DNA of 8,276 bases from Gemmatimonadota bacterium (GTDB lineage Bacteria > Gemmatimonadota > Gemmatimonadetes > Longimicrobiales > Gaopeijiaceae), in the NCBI GenBank assembly GCA_030550695.1, contig JAUQOX010000122.1, positions 1 to 8,276 on the forward strand. Direction: 5' to 3'. This document shows positions 1-6,382 of the stretch, piece after piece. The notes beneath the pieces were generated by a model. That model was given only the letters and a program-made list of their open reading frames with translations. It had not been told where the DNA came from and did no database searches. Position 1 is the stretch's first letter. Every line of letters begins with the position of its first letter. The position numbers and the translations under genes are program-made.

Positions 1-2822
1 AGGTGAAGGTGCTCCAGCTGGCTGCCCGCGAAAAGCTGGGAAGCGACTTCTTTGCCTCGGCGAGCGAGGCCCTGGGGTTGGAAGGAGAGTTCTTGGTCGG
101 CGGGAGGGCTGTCCGCATCGAAGCCACCTACACGCTGGCCGATGTGGCGTCGGCCATCAACCGGGTCAACCAGGGAACTACACCTTCCGGCGTGAGGGCC
201 AGCCTGGTGACGCCGATGGCGGGTAAGGTGCAGCTCGTCCTTACCAGCGAGAAGACGGGCGCCCAAGGCATCTCGCTCCTGGACGGCCATGGGGGAGTCT
301 TGCGGAGCCTGGGCTTCTTGGAGGGCAGTACCGAGCTGAAGAACCCCTATTCCGGGGGTGTGAAGAGCGATGCCTTCTCGGGGGCCACCACGGCTGTGGC
401 CATCTTGCGGGGGCTGGAGCTGCCTCCTCCGGCCGGCCTGGTCACCATCGGGGCCGGCTCGTCCCGCCCCTTCATGGTGGAGCTGGACCTTGCCGCCATG
501 TCCTTGGAGGATATCGCCTCAGCCATCAACGCGGGGGCTGCGGCGGCCGGCAGCGCCGTCTCGGCCTCGGTGATCTCGGAGCCCGGCGCCGATGGGGGCC
601 CAGCGTACCGGCTCCAGATCCGCGGCACCACCGGCTTCACCGATGCCAACGGGATCCTGGAACTCCTGGGAATCCTGCAGGGCGGAAGGAATGCCGTGGC
701 CCAAATGCTGCGGTCCGGCGCCGCTTTCACCGATGGGGACGGTCAGACGGTGGCGACGGGCTCCACCCTTCTCACGAACTTGTGGGCCGGGGGGGCTCCG
801 CAGGGGGTGCAGGAGGGCGACACTCTGACCCTCTCCGGTACCCGCGGCGACGGGACGAGCTTCACCAAGACCTTTACGGTTCAAGCCGACTCCCGCCTCG
901 ACGATCTCCTGACCGCGCTGAATGCCCCCGAGGACGCCTTCGGCGGCGGCTCCCGCCCGGCCACGGCGTCGCTGGTGGACGGACGGATCGTCGTCACCGA
1001 CGGAGCGGCGGGGGCCAGCTTCCTCGCCTTGAGCATCGTGGCCCACAATCAGGGTGGCGGATCCTTGGATTTCGGCGACTTCACCGTCGCACAGGCGGGA
1101 CGCGCCAGGGAGATCGTGAAAGGCCAGGACGCGGTCCTGGAGGTGGATGGAACGCTGGTGACCCGTTCCAGCAACACCGTCTCCGACGCTATCCCCGGCG
1201 TGACCCTGCAACTCGCTCGGACCTCCGAAGCTGCGGCCACCGTGGAGGTTTCCCGGAGCTTGTCCACGGTGACCCAAACGGTGAAGGCGTTCGTGGAGGC
1301 CTACAACGCCTTGGTGCGCTGGGTGGGCGAGCAGTTCGGCGGTGCGGGGGGAGAAAAGGGGGGGGTCGCCCCTCCCCTGGCAGGAGATGCCCTTCTTCGC
1401 CAGATGGGGAATAGCCTTCGCTGGGCGATGCAGACGGAGCTGAGTGCAAGCCTCGGAGGCCCCTTCACCCGACTGGGGCAGCTGGGGATCGAACCCTCCC
1501 GGGACGGGACGTACACCTTCGACGAGGCGCGTTTCCAGGGGGCCCTGAAGTCCGACTTCGAGGGGGTCAGTCGCCTTTTCCAAAGCTATCGGACCACGGA
1601 TCGCAGCACCCTTTCCGTTTTGGGAACCGGTCCCCGGACCCAGGCCGGGATTTACGACGTGGTGGTGACCCATCCTGCCACCCGGGCCCAGGTCACCGGC
1701 TCCGCCTTCGGAGGAGCTTACGTGGACGACACCATTCCGGACCGGTTGGTCCTTCGCGAACTGGATACCGGCTCGGAGTACGCCATTCTCCTTTCCGACG
1801 GCATGACCCTGGACCAGATCGTGTCGGCGCTGGGCACGGAACTGGCCACGCCGCGAGCCCACCGCCTGCAGAGCAGCGTGACCCTATACGCCGATGCCTC
1901 AGGCACCTTGGCGGGGGACTCCACTCCGTTGGGCGATCTCCACGACGGCGAGGGTCGTCCCCTCGGGGTAGCCGAGAACGATGTCCTCAGCTTTGCGGGG
2001 ACGCGGGCGGACGGCAGCTCGTTCTACCGGCAGTTCACGGTGACCTCTCCCGCCACGCAAACCTTGGGAGACCTTCGAGCCGCCTTGGCGGAGGAATTGG
2101 GCGTCGGTGAAGAGGTCTCGTGGGAGAACGGCCGACTCACGGTAACAGCGCGCAGCACGGGGCGGAGCTCCCTGGCGTTCAGCGTCTCTTCGGACAACGC
2201 TGGAGGGGGCGCCTTGTCCTTCGGCGTCATGGAAACCCTGGTGCAAGGAAGGGAAGCGGCGCAGATCACCGCGTCGGCGGAAGGGGGGCAGCTCCGGCTG
2301 GAGCACAACGGATATGGCTCCTCAGCGGGTTTCACCCTCTCCTTCGTGGCGGGCGGGAGTGACGGCTCCGCCAGTCTGGGGCTGGGTGCAGGGACGTACA
2401 CCGGCACGGACATCGCAGGATCCTTGGGGGGAATCACGGCAACGGGCCAAGGGCAAGTCCTGGCAGGGGCCGAAGGATCCCCGGTGGAAGGGCTCATGGT
2501 TCGCTACAGCGGCGCCGATACTGGAATGGTGGGCCGGGTCACCCTGAGTCGGGGCGTGGGGGCCGAGGTCCTCCGAGCGGCCGACGCCCTGCTGGGTACG
2601 GGGGCCGGCACCATTCAAGGCGTGAGGGAAGGTTTGGACACCACCGTTGTGCGCCTCCGCCAACGGATCGAGGACATGCAAGGGCGGCTGGAGCGGAGGC
2701 GGGCGGAACTGGTACGCAGGTTCGCTGCCATGGAAGAAGCCCTGGTCAAGGCTCAACAGCAATCTCAGTGGATCGCTGCTCAGTTCGGAGTGCTGCAGGC
2801 ACGTACCGAAAGCCGACGGTGA
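1..2822 (+). CDS. fliD: Flagellar filament cap protein FliD (hook-associated protein 2), 5' partial, unusually large
   Basis: FliD forms the cap at the filament tip, outside the cell, where exported flagellin folds and polymerises. At least 939 residues are present (numbered from the codon at base 3), against about 450-500 for a common FliD. The first residues (VLQLAAREKL) match the end of the FliD_N domain, so about 100 or more residues lie upstream and the GTG at base 3 is not the true start. Visible modules: flagellin IN-like motifs at about 25-107 and 140-226; a hook-like beta module at 254-370; the first part of FliD_C at 371-530 (VDGTLVTRSSN, then AIPGVTLQL and FVEAYNAL); an extra block at about 541-850; and the usual C-terminal coiled coil at 872-930. 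The extra block contains another IN-like segment and a second copy of the hook-like module. The TGA stop lies 28 bp before fliS. The family call is secure; module boundaries were read by eye. Confidence 0.93.
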   Translation, partial: VKVLQLAAREKLGSDFFASASEALGLEGEFLVGGRAVRIEATYTLADVASAINRVNQGTTPSGVRASLVTPMAGKVQLVLTSEKTGAQGISLLDGHGGVLRSLGFLEGSTELKNPYSGGVKSDAFSGATTAVAILRGLELPPPAGLVTIGAGSSRPFMVELDLAAMSLEDIASAINAGAAAAGSAVSASVISEPGADGGPAYRLQIRGTTGFTDANGILELLGILQGGRNAVAQMLRSGAAFTDGDGQTVATGSTLLTNLWAGGAPQGVQEGDTLTLSGTRGDGTSFTKTFTVQADSRLDDLLTALNAPEDAFGGGSRPATASLVDGRIVVTDGAAGASFLALSIVAHNQGGGSLDFGDFTVAQAGRAREIVKGQDAVLEVDGTLVTRSSNTVSDAIPGVTLQLARTSEAAATVEVSRSLSTVTQTVKAFVEAYNALVRWVGEQFGGAGGEKGGVAPPLAGDALLRQMGNSLRWAMQTELSASLGGPFTRLGQLGIEPSRDGTYTFDEARFQGALKSDFEGVSRLFQSYRTTDRSTLSVLGTGPRTQAGIYDVVVTHPATRAQVTGSAFGGAYVDDTIPDRLVLRELDTGSEYAILLSDGMTLDQIVSALGTELATPRAHRLQSSVTLYADASGTLAGDSTPLGDLHDGEGRPLGVAENDVLSFAGTRADGSSFYRQFTVTSPATQTLGDLRAALAEELGVGEEVSWENGRLTVTARSTGRSSLAFSVSSDNAGGGALSFGVMETLVQGREAAQITASAEGGQLRLEHNGYGSSAGFTLSFVAGGSDGSASLGLGAGTYTGTDIAGSLGGITATGQGQVLAGAEGSPVEGLMVRYSGADTGMVGRVTLSRGVGAEVLRAADALLGTGAGTIQGVREGLDTTVVRLRQRIEDMQGRLERRRAELVRRFAAMEEALVKAQQQSQWIAAQFGVLQARTESRR
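765..1115 (+). repeat. Hook-like beta module, copy A, within fliD
   Basis: Protein-level repeat covering FliD residues 255-371. It carries the pattern D-x-L-x-x-x-G-T-R-x-D-G-x-S-F followed by F-T-V (272-293), and a second block from D326-G-R to the GGGSLDFG stretch ending at 358. The same two blocks recur in copy B at 1923-2267. Over the second block (33 residues, no gaps) I count 16 identities, and over the first (22 residues) 12. The module sits directly before the FliD_C domain. Similar segments occur in extended FliD and hook proteins of several non-enteric phyla, from family knowledge rather than a search. Confidence 0.75.
1923..2267 (+). repeat. Hook-like beta module, copy B, within fliD
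   Basis: Second copy of the module at FliD residues 641-755. Blocks 659-680 and 709-741 align without gaps to 272-293 and 326-358 of copy A. It lies inside an extra region between the FliD_C segment ending near residue 530 and the C-terminal coiled coil, and follows an IN-like segment (about 549-635), as copy A does. The copies have diverged well beyond DNA-level similarity, so this is an old duplication or an independent acquisition of the same domain type. Confidence 0.72.
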
Positions 2823-2850
2823 GGCAGAAGCCAGGGGGAGGCTACACACG

Positions 2851-3255
2851 ATGAAGTACGATGCACGTATCCAGGCCTACCAGGAAAACGCCGTCCTCAC
2901 CACAAGCCGGGAGCAGCTTGTTCCCCTTCTCTACGAACACCTCCTGGTGAATCTCCGGCGGGCCGTTCGGCAGATCCGCGAGAGGGATATCGAAGGCAAG
3001 GCCGCCAGCGTGGAGAAAGCTTCGGCCATCCTCTTCGAGCTCTTGGGGAGTCTGGACTTCGAAGCCGGGGGGGAACTCGCAGCCCGCCTCGCCTCCCTCT
3101 ACAACTACTTCCTCCGGGAACTGAGCGAAGCCAGCCGAACGTTGGATGCCCGGCGGCTCGAGCCGGTGATCGAGATGGTCGCGTCCCTTCATGAGTCATG
3201 GGTGGCAGCGGTGCGGGTGGTCACGGGCTCGGGGGAAGAAGCCGGGGAGCGGTAA
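2851..3255 (+). CDS. fliS: Flagellin export chaperone FliS
   Basis: FliS is a small cytoplasmic four-helix chaperone that binds the C-terminus of newly made flagellin, stops it polymerising in the cytoplasm and passes it to the flagellar export gate. The 134-residue product has normal family length. It shows the FliS signature near the N-terminus (Y10, then VLTTSREQLVPLLYEHLL at 15-32), a central helix with SASAILFELLGSLDF-type character around 58-70, and the LYNYFLREL helix (83-91) ending in a conserved Trp at 117. The ATG is preceded by AGGGGGAG at 2833-2840 with a 10-base spacer. It lies between fliD and a FliT/FlgN-like gene, the usual fliDST arrangement, and is probably cotranscribed with fliD. 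The call is secure. Confidence 0.93.
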   Translation: MKYDARIQAYQENAVLTTSREQLVPLLYEHLLVNLRRAVRQIRERDIEGKAASVEKASAILFELLGSLDFEAGGELAARLASLYNYFLRELSEASRTLDARRLEPVIEMVASLHESWVAAVRVVTGSGEEAGER

Positions 3256-3258
3256 GCC

Positions 3259-3777
3259 ATGTCTCCGGGGATCGCCGGCCAAAGGAACGGAGGGGGGGGT
3301 GGGCCGGTTCTCGGCCTGGAAGCCCCGTCGGGCCTTGCCGCGTCCCCGGGGGCGGAAGCGCCCTCAGGGCCGGGGGCGGCCCGCCTTCGGCAGTGGGCGG
3401 AAGCCTACGCCCGCTACGCCGCGCTGGTTCGGGAACAGGTGGAAGCCCTTCGCCGGGACGATTTGTCACGCCTGCATGCCCTTGCGGCGGAACGCGACGG
3501 TCTTCAGGAAAGAATCCGATCCTGGGGAGCCTTTCCCCCCTTGGTCGAGGAGCTGGGGGTGGAGGGGAGGAGGGTGTTGGAAGAGGTGACAGCGCACCTC
3601 AGGGAGGCTTTGGCCCAGGACGAGGTCCTCAGGGGCCTGCTGGTCGAGGTCCGGGCCCGGGTGGCCAAGGAACTCCAGGCCCTTCCCCTCCGCCAGGAGT
3701 CCGCCCGGAGGTACCTCCTGGAAGCTGCTTCCGGACCCGCCCTGGTGGGCCCGGGGAAGTTGGACCGGCGGTTCTGA
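3259..3777 (+). CDS. Probable flagellar export chaperone, FliT/FlgN-like
   Basis: The 172-residue product starts 3 bp after the fliS stop, so translation is probably coupled. Residues 1-40 are a low-complexity Gly/Ala/Pro stretch without family character. Residues 41-155 are predicted almost wholly helical, with heptad-like Leu/Ala spacing (for example WAEAYARYAALVREQVEAL at 46-64, then DDLSRLHALAAERDGLQERI at 67-86). That matches the short coiled-coil pattern of FliT and FlgN, cytoplasmic chaperones for FliD and for the FlgK/FlgL junction proteins. The C-terminus ends KLDRRF. Position after fliD-fliS favours FliT, whereas the helix pattern fits FlgN equally well, so no symbol is given. The true start could lie further in, because the N-terminal extension looks unstructured. 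Role is inferred mainly from context. Confidence 0.72.
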   Translation: MSPGIAGQRNGGGGGPVLGLEAPSGLAASPGAEAPSGPGAARLRQWAEAYARYAALVREQVEALRRDDLSRLHALAAERDGLQERIRSWGAFPPLVEELGVEGRRVLEEVTAHLREALAQDEVLRGLLVEVRARVAKELQALPLRQESARRYLLEAASGPALVGPGKLDRRF

Positions 3778-3816
3778 GAAAGCCGAATTCCAAGACGGAG
3801 CGGAAGCGCTAACGGC

Positions 3817-3843
3817 TAAAGTTTCCCTGGCGCCGGCCGAAGC
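3817..3843 (+). promoter_or_regulatory. Predicted sigma-28 (FliA) promoter for flgM-cheY-cheZ
   Basis: The -35 element TAAAGTTT (3817-3824) is identical to the FliA consensus. After an exact 11-base spacer (3825-3835) comes GCCGAAGC (3836-3843), matching the first five and the sixth position partly of the consensus -10 GCCGATAA. A start of transcription near 3850 would leave a leader of roughly 20 bases, made up almost entirely of the GGAGAGGAGG ribosome-binding site (3851-3860). The element lies in the only gap of more than 40 bp in the flagellar part of the window, directly before flgM, a gene often transcribed by FliA. Spacing, sequence and position all agree, though no expression data are available. 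Confidence 0.85.
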
Positions 3844-3868
3844 TTTAGGGGGAGAGGAGGAAAGGGCT

Positions 3869-4204
3869 ATGACGATCTACGACCTGGTACCCGGCCATTT
3901 GAGAGGTGGAGGAGCCGTTCGCCCCAAGGAGGCGGAAGGCGCCCCCCGGAGGGATCGGGTCGGAAGCATCGGCGCTCCCGACCGGGCCGACAAGGTGGAG
4001 ATCTCTGCCGAAGGCAAGGCCTTGGCGGCGCAGCAGCTCCAGGCGGAGGAGCGAACCGAGGGCCTCTCGCCCGAGCGGCTCGAAGTCATCCGCCGTCGGA
4101 TGGAGGATGGTACGTACGACTCCCCCCAGGTGGCGGAGGCGGTTGCACGGAAGCTTCTGGACTCCGGCGACCTCCTGGCCGATCCCGAGGGAGCTGTTCT
4201 TTGA
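3869..4204 (+). CDS. flgM: Anti-sigma-28 factor FlgM
   Basis: FlgM binds FliA (sigma-28) in the cytoplasm and blocks late flagellar transcription until the hook-basal body is finished, when FlgM is exported through the flagellar channel. The 111-residue product has a disordered, charged N-terminal half and the conserved C-terminal sigma-binding region: DKVEISAEGKALAA (41-54), LSPERLEVIRRRMEDGTYD (66-84), then VAEAVARKLLDSGDLL (88-103). GGAGAGGAGG at 3851-3860 gives a strong ribosome-binding site 8 bases before the ATG. A consensus sigma-28 promoter stands just upstream, so FlgM probably represses its own operon until export starts. cheY follows after 24 bp. The family call is secure. Confidence 0.93.
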   Translation: MTIYDLVPGHLRGGGAVRPKEAEGAPRRDRVGSIGAPDRADKVEISAEGKALAAQQLQAEERTEGLSPERLEVIRRRMEDGTYDSPQVAEAVARKLLDSGDLLADPEGAVL

Positions 4205-4228
4205 TTCTCCATTGGATCGAGGTGCGGG

Positions 4229-4606
4229 ATGAAGTTCCTCATTGTGGATGATTCCGCCACCATGCGGAGGATCGTGGTCAATTCCCTCCAGCGCATCGGA
4301 TTCAAGGACTTCGAGGAGGCGGGCAACGGTGCCGAAGCCCTGGCCAAGTTCAACGCCTCCATTGATTTCGTCATTACCGACTGGAATATGCCCAACCTGG
4401 GGGGGCTGGACTTGGTGAAGGCGCTCCGCGCCAGGCCCGACGGGAAGGGCGTGCCCATCTTGATGATCACCACCCGGTCGGTGAAGGAGGACATTCTCCA
4501 GGCAGCCCAGGCCGGCGTCAACAACTACATCGTCAAACCCTTCACCCCTCAGGTGTTGAAAGAGAAGATCGACCAGATCCTGGGGGCGACACAGGGGGCC
4601 GGGTGA
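4229..4606 (+). CDS. cheY: Chemotaxis response regulator CheY
   Basis: A single receiver domain of 125 residues with no output domain, as in CheY. Phospho-CheY binds FliM at the flagellar switch and changes rotation. All key residues are visible: acidic pair D7-D8, phosphoacceptor D51 in TDWNMPN, switch Thr T81, aromatic Y100 (equivalent to E. coli Y106) and K103 in the VKPF motif. The DWNMPN loop is almost identical to that of proteobacterial CheY; G59 replaces the more usual Asp-Gly pair after it. GAGG at 4219-4222 precedes the ATG. It overlaps or abuts a cheZ-like phosphatase gene, which strongly supports CheY over another single-domain regulator, and it shares the predicted sigma-28 transcript with flgM. 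Confidence 0.94.
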   Translation: MKFLIVDDSATMRRIVVNSLQRIGFKDFEEAGNGAEALAKFNASIDFVITDWNMPNLGGLDLVKALRARPDGKGVPILMITTRSVKEDILQAAQAGVNNYIVKPFTPQVLKEKIDQILGATQGAG

Positions 4607-4608
4607 CC

Positions 4609-5337
4609 ATGACACAAGACCGCTGGAATCGCCGCGAGCTCCTCAAGGACTCCGAAGCCACACTACGTGAAGTTGCCGGTATACTGTTGGAGCTTTGGGA
4701 CAACCAAAGCCCGGCATCCGAAGCCCCTGCTCATCCGGACCCTGCCAAGGGCAACGGCAAAGCTCGCCACCTGCTGGACTTGGTGGGTCTCCTCATGGCG
4801 ACCTACCGGGAAATCCGCGCGGTTCTGGAGCGCATCCGCGAAGGTCGGCACCTCCTGCAGCAGGCCGCCGTGGAGCGGGTGCGCCGGACCCACGAAAAAC
4901 TGGCAGAGGTGACCGCCACCACCGAGCTGGCGGCTACGGACATGCTCGACGGGCTGGAAAGGGCCTTGGCACTCCTGGACCGACTGGTCCCCCGGGAGGA
5001 CGTGGGACCCGGTCAGGAACCAGACACCGCCTCCCTCGTGGAGGAACTTCGGGAAGAGCTGCACCGGTTGGTCATCTTGTTGCAGTTCCAGGACATCACG
5101 GCCCAGCAGCTGGCCTATGCTGCGGGCGTCCTTTCGGAGGTGGAAGAGCGCTTGGACTGCCTCTCCAAGGTGTTCGACCTCCAGCAGTTGGAAAGTCCCG
5201 AGTGGGGCGCCGGCGGAGCCCAAGGAAGCGGGTCAGGGTTCTCCTTCGATCCGGGTGCCTCGTCCCTGAACGCCGAGGAAAGACAGGCCCTGGCAGACCG
5301 GATCTTCACCGGGGCGGGCAAGGGCGGAGAGGCTTGA
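4609..5337 (+). CDS. cheZ: CheY-P phosphatase CheZ
   Basis: CheZ dephosphorylates CheY-P and so ends the chemotactic signal. The product is 242 residues from the ATG at 4609. A GTG at 4603, overlapping the cheY stop, would add two; the ATG is preferred because GGGGG at 4594-4598 lies 10 bases upstream. The protein is mostly helical, consistent with the long four-helix-bundle dimer. The diagnostic segment LQFQDITAQQ holds D162 and Q166 in the D-x-x-x-Q catalytic pattern (E. coli D143 and Q147). Residues 199-222 form a Gly/Ser-rich linker, and the end (ERQALADRIF, then GAGKGGEA) does not resemble the usual C-terminal CheY-docking peptide with its LLxSLGF-type ending. CheZ is less widely distributed than CheY, so the gene narrows the likely host somewhat. 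Its place beside cheY is the usual one. Confidence 0.88.
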   Translation: MTQDRWNRRELLKDSEATLREVAGILLELWDNQSPASEAPAHPDPAKGNGKARHLLDLVGLLMATYREIRAVLERIREGRHLLQQAAVERVRRTHEKLAEVTATTELAATDMLDGLERALALLDRLVPREDVGPGQEPDTASLVEELREELHRLVILLQFQDITAQQLAYAAGVLSEVEERLDCLSKVFDLQQLESPEWGAGGAQGSGSGFSFDPGASSLNAEERQALADRIFTGAGKGGEA

Positions 5338-5345
5338 CACCTCTC

Positions 5346-5370
5346 CCCCCGGGCGACCGCCCCAAGGGGG
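5346..5370 (+). promoter_or_regulatory. GC hairpin overlapping the moxR ribosome-binding site
   Basis: In the 40-bp gap between cheZ and the MoxR gene, C5346-5350 can pair with G5366-5370 and GGGC 5351-5354 with GCCC 5359-5362. The tetraloop is GACC and the 3' side has a CAA bulge. The G5366-5370 arm is also the probable ribosome-binding site (AAGGGGG, 5364-5370, 7 bases before the ATG at 5378). No T-run follows, so it is not a typical intrinsic terminator. It could reduce translation of moxR relative to cheZ, or mark a processing point. Pairing was read by eye and the function is unproven. Confidence 0.4.
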
Positions 5371-5377
5371 TTCCGCC

Positions 5378-6373
5378 ATGGGGGGTTTCCCCTACGCCTC
5401 GGTTTTCTCCCGGCATCTTCCCCCCACCCGGCCCCTCCACCGACGGCTGGTGGAGGCGGTACGAGCCCGGGTGGTGGGACAGGACCATGCCCTGCACCAC
5501 CTGATGGTCACCCTTCTGGCCGGCGGCCACGCCTTGTTGGAAGGGGTGCCGGGTCTGGCCAAGACGCTCCTGGCCCGCTCGGTGGCGGAGGCGTTGGACG
5601 TCTCGTTCCGCCGTATCCAGTTCACACCCGATCTGCTACCTGCGGATATCCTGGGGAGTATGGTGTTCCAAAAGGAGACCGGAACCTTCGTGCCGGCTCC
5701 CGGGCCGATCTTTGCCAATCTCGTGCTGGCCGATGAGATCAACCGTGCGCCCCCCAAGGTGCAGTCGGCCCTGCTGGAGGCCATGGAAGAAGGGGAGGTG
5801 ACCTTGGGGGGAGAGACCTTTCCTTTGCGGGAGCCCTTCATGGTGCTGGCTACCCAAAACCCCCTGGAACATCATGGCACCTACCCGTTGGCCGAAGCCC
5901 AGGTGGACCGCTTTCTGGTGCATATCCGCATGTCATACCCTACACCGGCAGAAGAAAGGGAGATCCTCCGCTGCGTGGCCCGGCACCGGCCCAGGCGAGT
6001 ACCTCCCGTCGTGGAGGTCGAGGAACTCCTGTCGGCCCGCCGGGAAGTTGGGGAGGTGTACGTGGACGACCGGGTGCAGGCCTACATCGTGTCCCTTCTC
6101 GAGGCCACCCGACACCCCCAAGCCGTCGGACTGGACGAACTGGCCCCTTGGATTGCCCTGGGGGTTTCCCCACGGGGAGGGATCGCCCTGCAGCGGGCGG
6201 CCCGGGCTCAGGCCTGGCTTTCCGGCCGGGATCACGTGCTTCCCGACGACGTGAAAGCCATGGTGCCCGCGGTGTTCCGCCATCGCATCGTACCGAGCCT
6301 GGAAGGGGAGGCCGAAGGCGTGGATCCCGACCGCCTCGTGGGCTCCATCCTCCGAGCTGTTCCCGTACCGTAG
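5378..6373 (+). CDS. MoxR-family AAA+ ATPase
   Basis: A 331-residue MoxR-type AAA+ ATPase of normal family length. MoxR proteins are cytoplasmic hexameric chaperones that work with vWA or DUF58 partner proteins, remodelling or activating a target, often in the cell envelope. Visible motifs: Walker A GVPGLAKT at 56-63 (K62), Walker B LVLADE at 115-120 followed by INRAPPKVQSALLEAM, sensor 1 N161 in ATQNP, the QVDRF segment at 175-179 typical of MoxR, and sensor 2 R266 in SPRG. The catalytic set is therefore complete. The lid domain covers about 215-325. The ATG at 5378 follows AAGGGGG (5364-5370). The gene for its DUF58 partner begins 9 bp after the stop. The substrate cannot be told from sequence, and the adjacent chemotaxis genes may be coincidental. 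Confidence 0.93.
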   Translation: MGGFPYASVFSRHLPPTRPLHRRLVEAVRARVVGQDHALHHLMVTLLAGGHALLEGVPGLAKTLLARSVAEALDVSFRRIQFTPDLLPADILGSMVFQKETGTFVPAPGPIFANLVLADEINRAPPKVQSALLEAMEEGEVTLGGETFPLREPFMVLATQNPLEHHGTYPLAEAQVDRFLVHIRMSYPTPAEEREILRCVARHRPRRVPPVVEVEELLSARREVGEVYVDDRVQAYIVSLLEATRHPQAVGLDELAPWIALGVSPRGGIALQRAARAQAWLSGRDHVLPDDVKAMVPAVFRHRIVPSLEGEAEGVDPDRLVGSILRAVPVP

Positions 6374-6382
6374 GGTCCCAGC

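Noticed and set aside
3..5. GTG at base 3 as the start of fliD
   Set aside because: The residues that follow match the end of the FliD_N domain, so the true start and about 100 or more residues lie before the window.
519..1862. 447-codon open frame on the - strand across fliD
   Set aside because: GC-rich DNA gives long antisense frames. The + strand matches FliD throughout and the antisense product has no recognisable motif.
3799..3810. AGCG-GAAG-CGCT hairpin after the FliT/FlgN-like gene as a terminator
   Set aside because: The stem is only four base pairs and no T-run follows.
3198..3812. 204-codon + strand frame over the FliT/FlgN-like gene
   Set aside because: It is Gly/Pro/Arg-rich low complexity. 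The frame at 3259 gives a helical protein typical of the chaperones expected after fliS.
5334..5339. TTGACA as a -35 element for moxR
   Set aside because: It overlaps the cheZ stop codon, and no TATAAT-like element lies 16-18 bases downstream; that region is GC-rich.
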